From positions 1 through 32,091 of the forward strand of contig DSDS01000137.1 of NCBI GenBank assembly GCA_011048585.1: a stretch of 32,091 bases of DNA. Reading direction: 5' to 3'. The notes beneath the pieces were generated by a model. That model was not told the origin of the DNA and searched no databases. It saw nothing but the letters and a program-made list of their open reading frames with translations. Made by a program: the position numbers and the translations under genes. Positions within the stretch are counted from its first letter, which is position 1; every line of letters begins with the position of its first letter. Positions 17,592 through 27,353 of this stretch are shown in pieces. This DNA is from Desulfurivibrio alkaliphilus (GTDB lineage: Bacteria; Desulfobacterota; Desulfobulbia; Desulfobulbales; Desulfurivibrionaceae).

Positions 17592-19968
17592 ACCTTCGCT
17601 GCCGTGGCCCTGGCTGCTGGTGCTGCTGATTGTGGCGGCCGGCACCTGGCAGGCTTTCAAGCTGGAGATCAACGACGACGCCCTGGATCTTTTACCCGGA
17701 GAGGCGGTCCGCGGCGACATTGCCCTGCTGCAGCAGCTGGGCCTGGTGGACCGCCTCTTTATCACCCTGACCCATGACCCCGCCCGCTACCCGGATGGGG
17801 AAGCAACGCTCAGCGCCCTGAAAGCCAGCGCCTTGGGAGTCGGGGAGGCCATGGCGGCGGCCCCGCTGTTCACCGAAGTGATCTACCGTTTTCCCCCCGA
17901 TTTTGAACTGGCCCTTTTCCAGGAACTTGAGCCCCACCTGCCCACCCTGCTCAGTGAGGATGAACTGACCGCCCTGACCCCTCGACTGGCCGAGCAGCAA
18001 CTGACCCGAACCCTAAAGACCAACTTTGCCCGCCTCAACAGTCCGGCCGGTTTTATCCTCAAAAACCAGGTCCAGCGTGATCCCCTGGGCCTGATGGGCC
18101 TGGTGCTGCAAAAACTGTCCCATCTTGAAAGCGGCTTCACCGGCTCCATCAGCGACGGCTTTTTCCTCAGCGATAATCGCCGCAGCATCCTCCTGCTGGC
18201 GGAAAGCGGCAGATCGCTGACCGACTCCAGCGGGGCCAGGGAGGTGGCCCGGCAGCTGGCGAAGATCATGGACGACAACCTGGCCGCCGGGGTGGAGTGG
18301 CGGGTAATCGGCTCCCTGCCCCACACCCTGGCCAATGCCGACTCCGTTCAGCGCGACCTGCGGCTGCTTCTGCCGGTGGCCACCATCCTCCTCTTTACCA
18401 TGCTGATCTTTACCCTGCGGGACTGGCGGGCTTTTCTGGTGCTGGGCATCCCCTTCCTGGCTGCTCCGGCCGCCATCGCGGTGATGGGAATGATCCATGG
18501 CCGGGTCAGCGCCTTGGCTCTGGGTTTCGGGATCGTCCTGATCGGCATCGCCGTTGACTTTGCCGTGCATATCTATCTGGCCCTGGTCGGCGCGGAGGGC
18601 GACAGCAAACAGATCAAGCAGTTGCTGTTGCGGCCCGTGGTCCTGGCCACCCTGACCACCGCCGGGGTTTTCATCATCCTGCTCTTTTCCGAAGTCCCCT
18701 CCCATCGCCAGATGGCCTCCCTCTCCCTGAGCGGCATTCTCCTGGCGGTGATCTTCTCCTGGCTGCTGCTGCCCACCATCGTTCACCCCGGGCGAAGAAG
18801 GGAGCGCCCGGCCCCCTGGTTCCGGGTGCCGAACATCACCTCGCTACCGGGGCGGCTTGCGGCTCTGGCCCTGTGGGGCTCCCTGCTGGCCGCCGGAGTG
18901 CTCTCCTGGCCGCAACTGACTTACAATGGCGACCTGCAGGTGCTGGACGCCCCCGACCCCAAAGTACTCGCCGATGAAGAGCACTTCCGCGCCACCTGGC
19001 GGGAGCGGGGGGACCAGGCCTTTGTGGTGGCGGCCGGCTCCACCCTGGAACAGGCTCTCGAGCGGAATTTCATCGTCTATCAGCACCTGGGGCAAACCGA
19101 CTCCCTGCGGTTTCAGAGCCTGGCTCCGCTGCTCCCCGGGCCGGCGGCCCAACAGCGGCAACTGACCGCCTGGAACGATTTCTGGCATTCCCACTCCGAG
19201 GAGTTCCTACCCCGGTTCAACAAGGCCGCGGCGGCGGCCGGCTTCGCCCCCGAAGCCTTTAAACCCTTCCTCCAGCGACTCAACGCCCCACCGGCGGCTT
19301 CCAGTCCGGAAAAAATTCTCCAGGGGCCGCTGCAACCCCTGCTGGCCACCATGGTAAGGTGGCCCAACCGGTCAACCGCCGGCAACAGAGCGGATATTCT
19401 GCTGTTGACCACGGTGGAACCGGCGGCCGAAGCCCTTCCTCTGCTGCTGGCCCTGGAGGCTGAACATCCCGGGATCACCGTACTCGCCAACCAGAAGTGG
19501 CGGCGGCAGGTGGAGGAGCTGATGCGCCACGATATGGTGGTCCTGGTCAGCGGAGCCGCCCTCCTGATCGGCCTGCTGGCCCTGCTGGCCTTCAAAAAAC
19601 CCCGGCTGGTGCTGGCCGTGCTGGCCCCGGTCCTGTCGGCCCTGGCCGCCATGATCATCTTCAGCCGGCTGACCAGCGGCGAACTCAACATGATGCATCT
19701 TTTAATGGGAATCATGGTGATCGGCCTGAGCGTGGATTACGGGATTTTCGTGGTCTGCGCCCGGGGGGGGCGGCTGGAGGGCAAAACTTTTCTGGCGGTT
19801 TCCATTTGCGCCGCCAGTTCGCTGCTCAGTTTCGGGGTCTTGGCCTTTGCTCAGCACCCCGCCCTCCACTCCCTGGGGGTGACCGTGCTTTGCGGCATCG
19901 GCCTGGCCTGGCCCACGGCGCTGTTGATCTCGCCCATTCTGGCCGGCAACGGCTACCAGGAACGCTAG
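17554..19968 (+). CDS. MMPL/RND-family exporter
   Basis: Two repeats of hydrophobic helices (FGIVLIGIAVDFAVHIYLALVG and LMGIMVIGLSVDYGIFVVCARGG). Start 17542 or 17554, overlapping lolA-like. Confidence 0.9.
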   Translation: MKIFSTVATAVSKPSLPWPWLLVLLIVAAGTWQAFKLEINDDALDLLPGEAVRGDIALLQQLGLVDRLFITLTHDPARYPDGEATLSALKASALGVGEAMAAAPLFTEVIYRFPPDFELALFQELEPHLPTLLSEDELTALTPRLAEQQLTRTLKTNFARLNSPAGFILKNQVQRDPLGLMGLVLQKLSHLESGFTGSISDGFFLSDNRRSILLLAESGRSLTDSSGAREVARQLAKIMDDNLAAGVEWRVIGSLPHTLANADSVQRDLRLLLPVATILLFTMLIFTLRDWRAFLVLGIPFLAAPAAIAVMGMIHGRVSALALGFGIVLIGIAVDFAVHIYLALVGAEGDSKQIKQLLLRPVVLATLTTAGVFIILLFSEVPSHRQMASLSLSGILLAVIFSWLLLPTIVHPGRRRERPAPWFRVPNITSLPGRLAALALWGSLLAAGVLSWPQLTYNGDLQVLDAPDPKVLADEEHFRATWRERGDQAFVVAAGSTLEQALERNFIVYQHLGQTDSLRFQSLAPLLPGPAAQQRQLTAWNDFWHSHSEEFLPRFNKAAAAAGFAPEAFKPFLQRLNAPPAASSPEKILQGPLQPLLATMVRWPNRSTAGNRADILLLTTVEPAAEALPLLLALEAEHPGITVLANQKWRRQVEELMRHDMVVLVSGAALLIGLLALLAFKKPRLVLAVLAPVLSALAAMIIFSRLTSGELNMMHLLMGIMVIGLSVDYGIFVVCARGGRLEGKTFLAVSICAASSLLSFGVLAFAQHPALHSLGVTVLCGIGLAWPTALLISPILAGNGYQER

Positions 19969-20553
19969 ATGGGAAGGTTACTCCGCCCGCTCACGCCACT
20001 GCTGCTGCTGCTCGGCCTGGTGGCCGCCTGCGCCCTGCCGGTCCGGTCGCCGGTCAGCGAGCCGGACCACCCGCCGGCCGCTTCGGCAGAGGGCGGGGAA
20101 CAGCTTTGGCGGATCAAGATCCTGCGGGGAGGAGAGACCCAATTTGCCGGCCTGCTCGGCACCAGAATGGAGGACGACGGGCTCTACTATGTCCTGCTGG
20201 ACGGCTCGGGAGTGACCCTGCTTGAAGCCCGACTGAGCGCCGGCGGCGAGTACCAGCCTATCCGGGAGCTGAAGATATTTCGCGACCACCGGCTGCCGGG
20301 GTTCCTGGCCCAATCCCTGCGGCGGATCTTTCTGCTGCAGCCGGCCGCCGCGCCCTGCGACCGCAACCTGTTGCTGCGCTTTTGCCAGCAGGAAGCCAGC
20401 GCTCAAGGGATGAAGAAGTTCGCCAAACTCGGCCCCCTGCCCCTCTGGAGGGTGGAGTACACCGGCCAACCGGCAACTTTAGCCGTCAACTGGACGGGAA
20501 TTGCTTTCACAAATCCCTGGCTCCGGGTAACATTACTCCTTACCAGAGAGTAA
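19969..20553 (+). CDS. lipoprotein, DUF3261-like
   Basis: Lipoprotein signal MGRLLRPLTPLLLLLGLVAAC. APE clusters typically carry a DUF3261 lipoprotein beside the MMPL exporter, which supports the call. Confidence 0.68.
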   Translation: MGRLLRPLTPLLLLLGLVAACALPVRSPVSEPDHPPAASAEGGEQLWRIKILRGGETQFAGLLGTRMEDDGLYYVLLDGSGVTLLEARLSAGGEYQPIRELKIFRDHRLPGFLAQSLRRIFLLQPAAAPCDRNLLLRFCQQEASAQGMKKFAKLGPLPLWRVEYTGQPATLAVNWTGIAFTNPWLRVTLLLTRE

Positions 20554-20608
20554 TCGACAATTTATCGACCCTGGTGAACACTTACCACCAGAGATTAGGA
20601 GAGGATTG

Positions 20609-20995
20609 ATGCCGGCGATTGAAGAGTCGCTACACAACTCCCTGCGCCGGTGGCAACGGGAACAGCGGGAGGGAGAGATCGCCGCGACCGGAGAATTCAG
20701 CTTCGCTCCCACCTTTCCCGCCTTCAACGGTCATTTTCCCGGGCAGCCGATCCTGCCGGCGGTGGTTCAATTGGCCGCGGTGCGCCATCTGGCGGAGCTG
20801 GCGATGGGTGAGAAACTCAGCCCCGGGGGCTGCCGCAACGTAAAATTCCGCAGCGCGGTCCGGCCCGATGACCTTATCCGGGCCGCCATCGTCCTTAAAC
20901 CCCAAGGGCCGGGCTGGCAGGCGAATTTCTCCCTGCAACGGGCCGGAGAAACGGTGGCCGACGGAACCATCGACCTCTCTTCGGCACACCGGTAA
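20609..20995 (+). CDS. 3-hydroxyacyl-ACP dehydratase-like hotdog protein (ApeI/FabA-Z-like)
   Basis: FPAFNGHFPGQPILPAVVQLAAVRHLAELA is the classic GHFPGxPxxPGV-like hotdog motif. Confidence 0.85.
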   Translation: MPAIEESLHNSLRRWQREQREGEIAATGEFSFAPTFPAFNGHFPGQPILPAVVQLAAVRHLAELAMGEKLSPGGCRNVKFRSAVRPDDLIRAAIVLKPQGPGWQANFSLQRAGETVADGTIDLSSAHR

Positions 20996-21003
20996 CCTTT
21001 GCC

Positions 21004-21474
21004 ATGGGCCTGCTGAAAAAATATTTCCCCATCGATCCGGGCGCTCCCCCTCCCCTTACCGCCACCATCACCAGACGGGTGCGTTTCGAAGAGGTGGACA
21101 TGCTGAGAATTGTCTGGCACGGTCGCTACCCCAGCTACTTCGAAGATGGCCGCATCGCCTCCGGCGACCGCTACGGCTTGAGTTACCGCCAATTTATCGA
21201 TCACGGGGTTCTCGCGCCCATCGTCCAGATGCAGATCGACTACAAAGCTCCCCTCATCTTCGATGAAGAGATCACCATCGCGGCAACCCTGCACTGGAAT
21301 GACGCCGTGCGGCTGGACTACAGCTATCTGATCAGCGGCGCGGACGGCCGGGTGGCGGCCAGCGGCTGCACCGTCCAACTGCTGACCGATCCCCAAGGCG
21401 GCCTGATGCTGACCCATCCCGAGTGGATTGCAGCGTTCAGGGAAAAATGGCGGCGAGGCATTCTGGCACCATGA
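21004..21474 (+). CDS. acyl-CoA/ACP thioesterase (4-hydroxybenzoyl-CoA thioesterase-like)
   Basis: RRVRFEEVDMLRIVWHGRYPSYFEDGRIASGDRYGLSYRQF matches the hotdog thioesterase pattern. Confidence 0.88.
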   Translation: MGLLKKYFPIDPGAPPPLTATITRRVRFEEVDMLRIVWHGRYPSYFEDGRIASGDRYGLSYRQFIDHGVLAPIVQMQIDYKAPLIFDEEITIAATLHWNDAVRLDYSYLISGADGRVAASGCTVQLLTDPQGGLMLTHPEWIAAFREKWRRGILAP

Positions 21475-22577
21475 GTACGATTGTCGTCAGCATGACAGGA
21501 GTGGAAACGGCCCTGGGCAACGGCGAGGCGACCTGGCAGGGCCTGCTGGCCGGTCGTTCGGGTTTGCGAACCGACCCGCGGGCGGGCTTGTCCGATTCCC
21601 GGCCGGTGGGGATGGTGGCCGAGCTGCCGGCCCCCATCGGCACCGACAAACGGCTCCGAGCCCTGCTGGACCGGCTGCTGGCCACCATTCCGATCCTTCC
21701 CCCCCAAACCGCCCTTTTCTGCGCGACCACCAAGGGGGCGGTCGATGAACTGCTCGACGGACCGGGGCCCTGGCCGGGCCAGCCCCAGACCTTAAGCGGA
21801 TATCTCGGTCGGCAACTGGGCCTGGGCGGCAGCGACCATCTGGTAACCAGCGGAGCCTGCGCCTCGGGCACCATCGCCGTCATGCAGGCCGCCACGCGCC
21901 TGCAAGCCGGAGCCTGTCCGGCCGCCCTGGTGATCGGAGTGGATCTTCTCAGCCGTTTCGTCCTGGAGGGATTCGCCAGTCTCCAAGCCCTTTCCGCCAA
22001 CGGTTGCCGACCCTTCGACGCCGCCAGGGACGGCCTCTCCCTGGGCGAGGGGGGCGGCTGGATCCTGCTCACCACCGCCGCCGAGGCCGCCAACCGGCAG
22101 TGGCCGATCCTGGCACAACTCGCCGGCTTCGGCATCTCCTGCGATGCCTCCCACATTACCGCCCCCTGCCGCCACGCCAGCGGCCTGATCAGAACCCTGC
22201 AACAGGCAACCGCCAATGGCCGAAAAAAGGTCGGCGGGATCAATGCCCACGGCACCGGGACATCGTATAACGACGCCATGGAGTTGCTGGCCTTCTCTCG
22301 GGTCTGGGAGAGCCCCCCTCCGGTCCACTCGGTCAAAGGGGCTATCGGTCACTGCCTGGGGGCAGCCGGGGTGATCGAAGCGGCCATTGCCGTCCGCAGC
22401 CTCACAGAAGGCGTGCTGCCACCCACCGTGGGTCTCCGCCAGGGGGAAAACGCCGCCATCCCCATGCACGGCAACACCCCCCTACCCCTGACCGCCCCCT
22501 CGATAATCAGCTGCAACTCGGGTTTCGGCGGCATCAATGCCGCCCTGCTCTTCAGCAAGGATTCCGGGTCGCGATAA
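21471..22577 (+). CDS. beta-ketoacyl-ACP synthase
   Basis: ATG at 21471 overlaps the thioesterase stop. Cys in LVTSGACASGTIAV, His in INAHGTGTSYNDAME, Lys/His in SVKGAIGHCLGAAGVIEA. Confidence 0.93.
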   Translation: MSTIVVSMTGVETALGNGEATWQGLLAGRSGLRTDPRAGLSDSRPVGMVAELPAPIGTDKRLRALLDRLLATIPILPPQTALFCATTKGAVDELLDGPGPWPGQPQTLSGYLGRQLGLGGSDHLVTSGACASGTIAVMQAATRLQAGACPAALVIGVDLLSRFVLEGFASLQALSANGCRPFDAARDGLSLGEGGGWILLTTAAEAANRQWPILAQLAGFGISCDASHITAPCRHASGLIRTLQQATANGRKKVGGINAHGTGTSYNDAMELLAFSRVWESPPPVHSVKGAIGHCLGAAGVIEAAIAVRSLTEGVLPPTVGLRQGENAAIPMHGNTPLPLTAPSIISCNSGFGGINAALLFSKDSGSR

Positions 22578-22594
22578 AACCGGGCCAGGGCTCT

Positions 22595-25500
22595 TTATCC
22601 GGCCGGGCCGACCCCCCAGGTTTTACTCCACTGGAACCCCTTCTCCTGAAAGAGGCGGACACAGGCAGCCACCACGGCCGGGTCATAGCGGCCACCCTGA
22701 TGCTCCCGGATCTCCTGGATCGCTTTTTCCAGTTGCAGGGCCGGGCGGTAGGGACGGTGATTGGTGATCGCTTCCACTACGTCGGCCACCGCGATGATCC
22801 GCGCCTCGAGGATGATCTCCTCGCCGCGCAAATTCTTAGGATAGCCGCTTCCATCCAACCGTTCATGGTGCTGGACCACCATCTCGGCCACCGGCCAGGG
22901 GAAATCAACCCCCTTGATGATCTCATAACCCACCTCGGAGTGGGTGCGAATGAAGCGAAACTCCAACTCGTCAAGCTCTCCCGGCCGGTTCAACAGTTCC
23001 GCCGGAACATAAATCTTGCCGATATCATGGATCATCGCCCCGAGACGCAAACCTTCGATGCGCTGCTCATCAAGCCCCATCTCCCGGGCGATGGCCACCG
23101 CCAGCTCCGCCACCCGCTGCTGGTGGCCGGCGGTATAGGGGTCCCGTTTTTCAATGGTGGTGGCAATGGCCTGGATCGTCTGCACCAGGCTGCGCTGCAG
23201 ACGCTCGGTCAATTGCTGCCGCCCCTGCTCGGCCTCTTTTCGTTTCGAGATATCGAAGATGCTGGCCCGACACTCCACGATCCGGTCCTCATCGTCGAAA
23301 ACCGGCTGAGCGGTGAGGCTGATCCAGATGGCCTCACCGTTTTTGCGCCTGACCTGCAGTTCCTGGTCCTTGAGTTGAGCCCCCCGGCTGAAATGGCGGA
23401 ACAGGGACTCGGCCCGGGCCAGACCGTTTGCCCCGGGGGGGAACAGGGCGAACAGCGAACTGCCAACCAGTTCCGACCTCTGATAGCCCAGCATCAGGAT
23501 AGCCGCTTCGTTGACCTGGATGATGATGCCGTCCTGCAAACGCAGCAAAAGATAACCCGCCGGCGCGTGTTCGAAAAGATCCTGAAACCGGGCTTCGCTG
23601 GCCGCCAGATCGCGGACCGCCGCCTCACGTTCGCCGCGAATCCGCAGCATATGGATGCCAAAGGCGAGATCATCAGCCAGCTCGCTGAGCAGCACCACCT
23701 CGTGGGTGTCGAAGGCATTGGGTTCGGCGGCATAAATGGAGAGGGCGCCGTACAACTCCTCCCCATTAAACAGGGGCAGGGCAATTACCGAGGCATAACC
23801 CCGCTCCAGGGCCTCGTCGCGCCAGGGGGCGAAATTCGGGTCGTTTCGCAGGTCGCGGGAGGTAACGGCCTGACGCCGGACAATGGCGATTCCGGTTGGC
23901 CCCCGGCCATGGGGTTCATCGGCCCAGGTTGTCGGTACCGCCCGCAGAAAGCCCTCCTCGCGGCCGGCGTGGGCCACCGGCCTTACCGTTTGCCCTTGAT
24001 CGGCCTGGATATAACCAACCCAGGCCATCTGGTAACCGCCGGTTTCCACCAGAATCCGGCAGACGTCGTTAAGCAGGCCAGACTCGTCAACGGCCCGAAC
24101 CAGCGCCTCATTGCCCCGGCTGATGGTGCGCAGGGACCGGTTCAACCGTTGCAGTTCCAAGGCAAAACGGCGCAACTCGGTTTGATCCTCTAAAATATGA
24201 ATGGAGTGGCGGTAACTCCCGTCGGCCCGGCGAATCCCGAAGGAGCGGGACACCAGGACCTCGCCCTGGGGCAGGGTTACTTTGTCGCCACCCACCTGGC
24301 TGAGCTTTTCCGGAAAGTCCCGGCAGGATGGCAACGGCTGGGAGAGCGGGGGGAAAACTTCGTAATAGATTCGGCCCCGCAACTCCTCCAGGGGCAGACC
24401 GGTCCGCCGAACATAGGCGGGGTTGGCGTGGACGATCCGGTGATTGCGATCATGGATGAAGATCGGATCCTGAATGGCATCGAAGGCGTCGTTCCAGTCC
24501 CGGTGGGCCATCTCGATGCGGCGCCGGCTCTCTTCCAACTCAACATTGGCCTGCTCCAGCTCGGCGGTGCGTTGCCGCACCCGCTCCTCGAGATGATCCC
24601 GGGCCTCCCGCAACTCCTGCTCCGACTTTTGCAAGTCTCGGGTGCGCTCTTCAACCCGCTGTTCGAGTTCCCGGTTGTAGAGGCGTAACTGCTCCTTTTT
24701 TTCCCTCAGGCTTGCGGCCATACTGTAGGCCGCCGCGGTCAGTTCAGCCAACTCATCCTTGTGCTGAAAAAATTTTATTTTCCCGCCCGGATCGGCAGAA
24801 ATCTGCTCCCGTGCCGCTTGGGGCGGTTCCTCCTGATCGCGAAATATCTCCAGAATCCCGTGCAGGTTGGTCACCACCATGCGGTGAAAGAAAAAATTGA
24901 GCGCCAACAGCACCAGGGCCAAGCCGCTGGCGACCACCAGGAAAATCAAAGTCGCCTTTTGCCGGGCCTCGACCAGGGTCGCCGCCACCGGCACCCCCAC
25001 CGTCACCAGGCCGGCCAGTTCGCCCGCGGTTCTGCCGAAACCCAAACGATCTCCATATGTCTCAACCAGGCTCGGCGGGGCGTGCTCCGAGCGGCCGTGG
25101 CAGAGCAGACACTCCTCCTCGAAGTAGACCGGCCGGAACCGTTTAAATTTGTCCTTGCCATCAATCTTCAGCAGACCCCGCCATTCAACCTGGTCGGGGT
25201 ACTCGATGAAGTAAGCGATCATCCGCCGCTCCAGTTCGTTGACTTCATAGCGGGGGTTACGGGCATTAATCGCCACCCGGCGATAGTCATAATCCCCCAC
25301 CAGGGGGGCGAAACGCTCCATCACCGCCCGCCCCACATATGAGGTGGACATAGCCTCGGGGAGAAAATAATCCCGGCCAAACCGGCTGTACATAACCGGC
25401 CGCAGCTCTTCCCGCACGTAAGCCCGGCTGGCCTCCACCGCCGCCATTACAAGCTCCGACTGGGCGAAAGCCCTTGCCACCAGTTGTTTTTTCTCGGCCT

Positions 25501-25666
25501 GATAGATGATCAGGGCCGTCCCCAGACAATTGAGCAGCAGGATCAGGCCGGTGACTAGAAAAAATTTGGACTGCACGCTCAAGGAATCCTTCAGCGCCCG
25601 GCGCAGCCAGGTCGATCCACCCCGGTCATTTTCAGGATTTTTACCAGCAATGAGTTTGTCATCCAT
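22595..25666 (-). CDS. sensor protein: DUF3365/Tll0287-like heme-binding-type sensor, PAS, GAF, PAS and HD-GYP phosphodiesterase domain
   Basis: N-terminal TM, then EECLLCHGRSEH (CXXCH). PAS-like and GAF-like segments. C-terminal MIHDIGKIYVPAELL and VVQHHERLDGSGYPKNLRGEEI are HD-GYP motifs. Confidence 0.88.
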   Translation of the reverse strand: MDDKLIAGKNPENDRGGSTWLRRALKDSLSVQSKFFLVTGLILLLNCLGTALIIYQAEKKQLVARAFAQSELVMAAVEASRAYVREELRPVMYSRFGRDYFLPEAMSTSYVGRAVMERFAPLVGDYDYRRVAINARNPRYEVNELERRMIAYFIEYPDQVEWRGLLKIDGKDKFKRFRPVYFEEECLLCHGRSEHAPPSLVETYGDRLGFGRTAGELAGLVTVGVPVAATLVEARQKATLIFLVVASGLALVLLALNFFFHRMVVTNLHGILEIFRDQEEPPQAAREQISADPGGKIKFFQHKDELAELTAAAYSMAASLREKKEQLRLYNRELEQRVEERTRDLQKSEQELREARDHLEERVRQRTAELEQANVELEESRRRIEMAHRDWNDAFDAIQDPIFIHDRNHRIVHANPAYVRRTGLPLEELRGRIYYEVFPPLSQPLPSCRDFPEKLSQVGGDKVTLPQGEVLVSRSFGIRRADGSYRHSIHILEDQTELRRFALELQRLNRSLRTISRGNEALVRAVDESGLLNDVCRILVETGGYQMAWVGYIQADQGQTVRPVAHAGREEGFLRAVPTTWADEPHGRGPTGIAIVRRQAVTSRDLRNDPNFAPWRDEALERGYASVIALPLFNGEELYGALSIYAAEPNAFDTHEVVLLSELADDLAFGIHMLRIRGEREAAVRDLAASEARFQDLFEHAPAGYLLLRLQDGIIIQVNEAAILMLGYQRSELVGSSLFALFPPGANGLARAESLFRHFSRGAQLKDQELQVRRKNGEAIWISLTAQPVFDDEDRIVECRASIFDISKRKEAEQGRQQLTERLQRSLVQTIQAIATTIEKRDPYTAGHQQRVAELAVAIAREMGLDEQRIEGLRLGAMIHDIGKIYVPAELLNRPGELDELEFRFIRTHSEVGYEIIKGVDFPWPVAEMVVQHHERLDGSGYPKNLRGEEIILEARIIAVADVVEAITNHRPYRPALQLEKAIQEIREHQGGRYDPAVVAACVRLFQEKGFQWSKTWGVGPAG

Positions 25667-25772
25667 CCCCCGCTCCTTGGGCGCCTATCCCGCGCCCTTT
25701 ATCCGAGCCTAAAAGCGACTGTTTAATTATCTTGAATCGTCGCCTGAGCTGTCAACCTAAATGCCAGCTCGC

Positions 25773-27239
25773 TCAGGACGGGAGGGGGGCGACCAGCAGC
25801 AGTTCCACCGGGCAGTGGTCCGAGCCCATGATCTCCGGGAGGATGGCGGCCGCCTTTACCCGGGGGCGGCTGGCGACATCAACGCAGAAGTAATCGATTC
25901 TCCAGCCCACGTTGCGTTGGCGAGCGCCGCCCCGGTAGCTCCACCAGCTGTAGTGACCGCCTTCCGCATGGAACAGCCGGAAGGTGTCGACAAAGCCGGC
26001 GGCCAGGAACAGATCCATCCAGGCCCTTTCCTCGCGGGAAAAACCGGGACTCTGCCGGTTCTCCTCGGGGCGAGCCAGGTCGATCTCACGGTGGGCCACA
26101 TTGAAATCACCACAGACCACCACGGTTTTTTGCCGGGCCAGGCCGGCGGCAAATTCGGTAAAGCGGCGGCAGAAAGCGAGCTTATAGTCCAGGCGGGCCA
26201 GTTCGGGCTGGGCGTTGGGCAGGTAGGCGTTGATCAGAAAAAAGTCGGCAAACTCCAGGGTCAGCACCCGGCCCTCGCCTTCGAACTCCTCCACCTCCAT
26301 GCCGTAACGGACCGCCAACGGCTCCCGGCGGCTGAAGGTGGCCACCCCCGAATAGCCTTTCCGTTGGGCCGGCAGCCAATAGGCGTGGTAGCCCGGGAGC
26401 TCTCTCACTTCCTTGGGCAGTTGCTCGGGGTGGGCCTTGATCTCCTGCAGGGCCAGGATATCGGGGGCCAGTTGCCGCACGATCCCGGTAAAGCCTTTGC
26501 CGGCGATGGCCCGCAGGCCATTGACGTTCCAGGAGATCAGCCGCAACTCCGGCCTGGCGCCGACAGCGGTCGAGCCGGCCGGCACCCGGCGGGGGGTAAC
26601 CCCGATCCGGGGACACCACCGAACCACCGGGCAACGGTCGCAGTGGGGATAGAGGGGCTTGCAGACCGCCTGCCCGAAGGCCACCAGCATGGAGTTGATG
26701 GTCAGCCAGTATCTGTCCGGCAACTTGGCCCGCAGGGCCATTTCGGTGGCCAGCGGGGTGGCGGTTTGCACGTAACCCCAGATATTCATGATCCGATGGA
26801 CATGGGTATCGACACAGATCGCCGGTTTGCCGAAGGCCACCGCCACCACCAGGTTGGCGGTCTTGCGCCCCACTCCCGGCAGTTTGACCAACTCTTCCAC
26901 GGTATCGGGAATCCGGCCGCCGAACAGCTTGTTAACGGCCTCGGGCAGTTGGGTCAGATAGACCGCCTTGTTGCGGAAAAAACCCACCGGATGGATCAGC
27001 CGGGCCAGTTCCCCTTCCGTCAGGCGGCTTAAGGCATCCAGGTCCGGCGCCTTGGCGAACAGACGGGCGGCGGCCACGGCCGTGGTTTCATCCCTGGTAC
27101 GGGCCGAAAGGATGGTGGCTACCAGTACCTTGTACGGATCCCGGGTCTGGACCGCGATCAAATCCACCACCGGCACCCGGTAGTTGGGGATCTCCTCGGC
27201 CAGGCGAGCCAATATCTTATCAAGCGTAGCGGTGTCCAT
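25773..27239 (-). CDS. fused endonuclease III (N-terminal) - exodeoxyribonuclease III (C-terminal)
   Basis: aa 1-214 Nth-like: LPGVGRKTANLVV, CVDTHVHRI, FeS ligands CKPLYPHCDRCPVVRWC (CX6CX2CX5C). aa 231-488 XthA-like: LRLISWNVNGLRAI, LALQEIKAH, VVCGDFNVAHREIDLA, GSDHCPVEL. Confidence 0.92.
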   Translation of the reverse strand: MDTATLDKILARLAEEIPNYRVPVVDLIAVQTRDPYKVLVATILSARTRDETTAVAAARLFAKAPDLDALSRLTEGELARLIHPVGFFRNKAVYLTQLPEAVNKLFGGRIPDTVEELVKLPGVGRKTANLVVAVAFGKPAICVDTHVHRIMNIWGYVQTATPLATEMALRAKLPDRYWLTINSMLVAFGQAVCKPLYPHCDRCPVVRWCPRIGVTPRRVPAGSTAVGARPELRLISWNVNGLRAIAGKGFTGIVRQLAPDILALQEIKAHPEQLPKEVRELPGYHAYWLPAQRKGYSGVATFSRREPLAVRYGMEVEEFEGEGRVLTLEFADFFLINAYLPNAQPELARLDYKLAFCRRFTEFAAGLARQKTVVVCGDFNVAHREIDLARPEENRQSPGFSREERAWMDLFLAAGFVDTFRLFHAEGGHYSWWSYRGGARQRNVGWRIDYFCVDVASRPRVKAAAILPEIMGSDHCPVELLLVAPLPS

Positions 27240-27353
27240 TTACCGCCGTTGTAAAAGTATTGGCGGCTCCGGTCAACCTTAAAGCGCCTGGGCAACCAGC
27301 CGGCGCCCTTTTTTCAACGAGCCGCCGATCCGCAAATCGGGTAAGCTGGCGCC

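Noticed and set aside
22700-24193. 497-aa plus-strand ORF
   Set aside because: Antisense to the HD-GYP sensor, whose frame carries unambiguous HD-GYP motifs.
25761-27032. 423-aa plus-strand ORF
   Set aside because: Antisense to the Nth-XthA fusion; low-complexity shadow frame.
27287-27300. CTGGGCAACCAG imperfect palindrome upstream of umuD as a LexA box
   Set aside because: Spacing (CTG-N6-CAG) does not match the E. coli CTG-N10-CAG consensus, and the host LexA motif is unknown.
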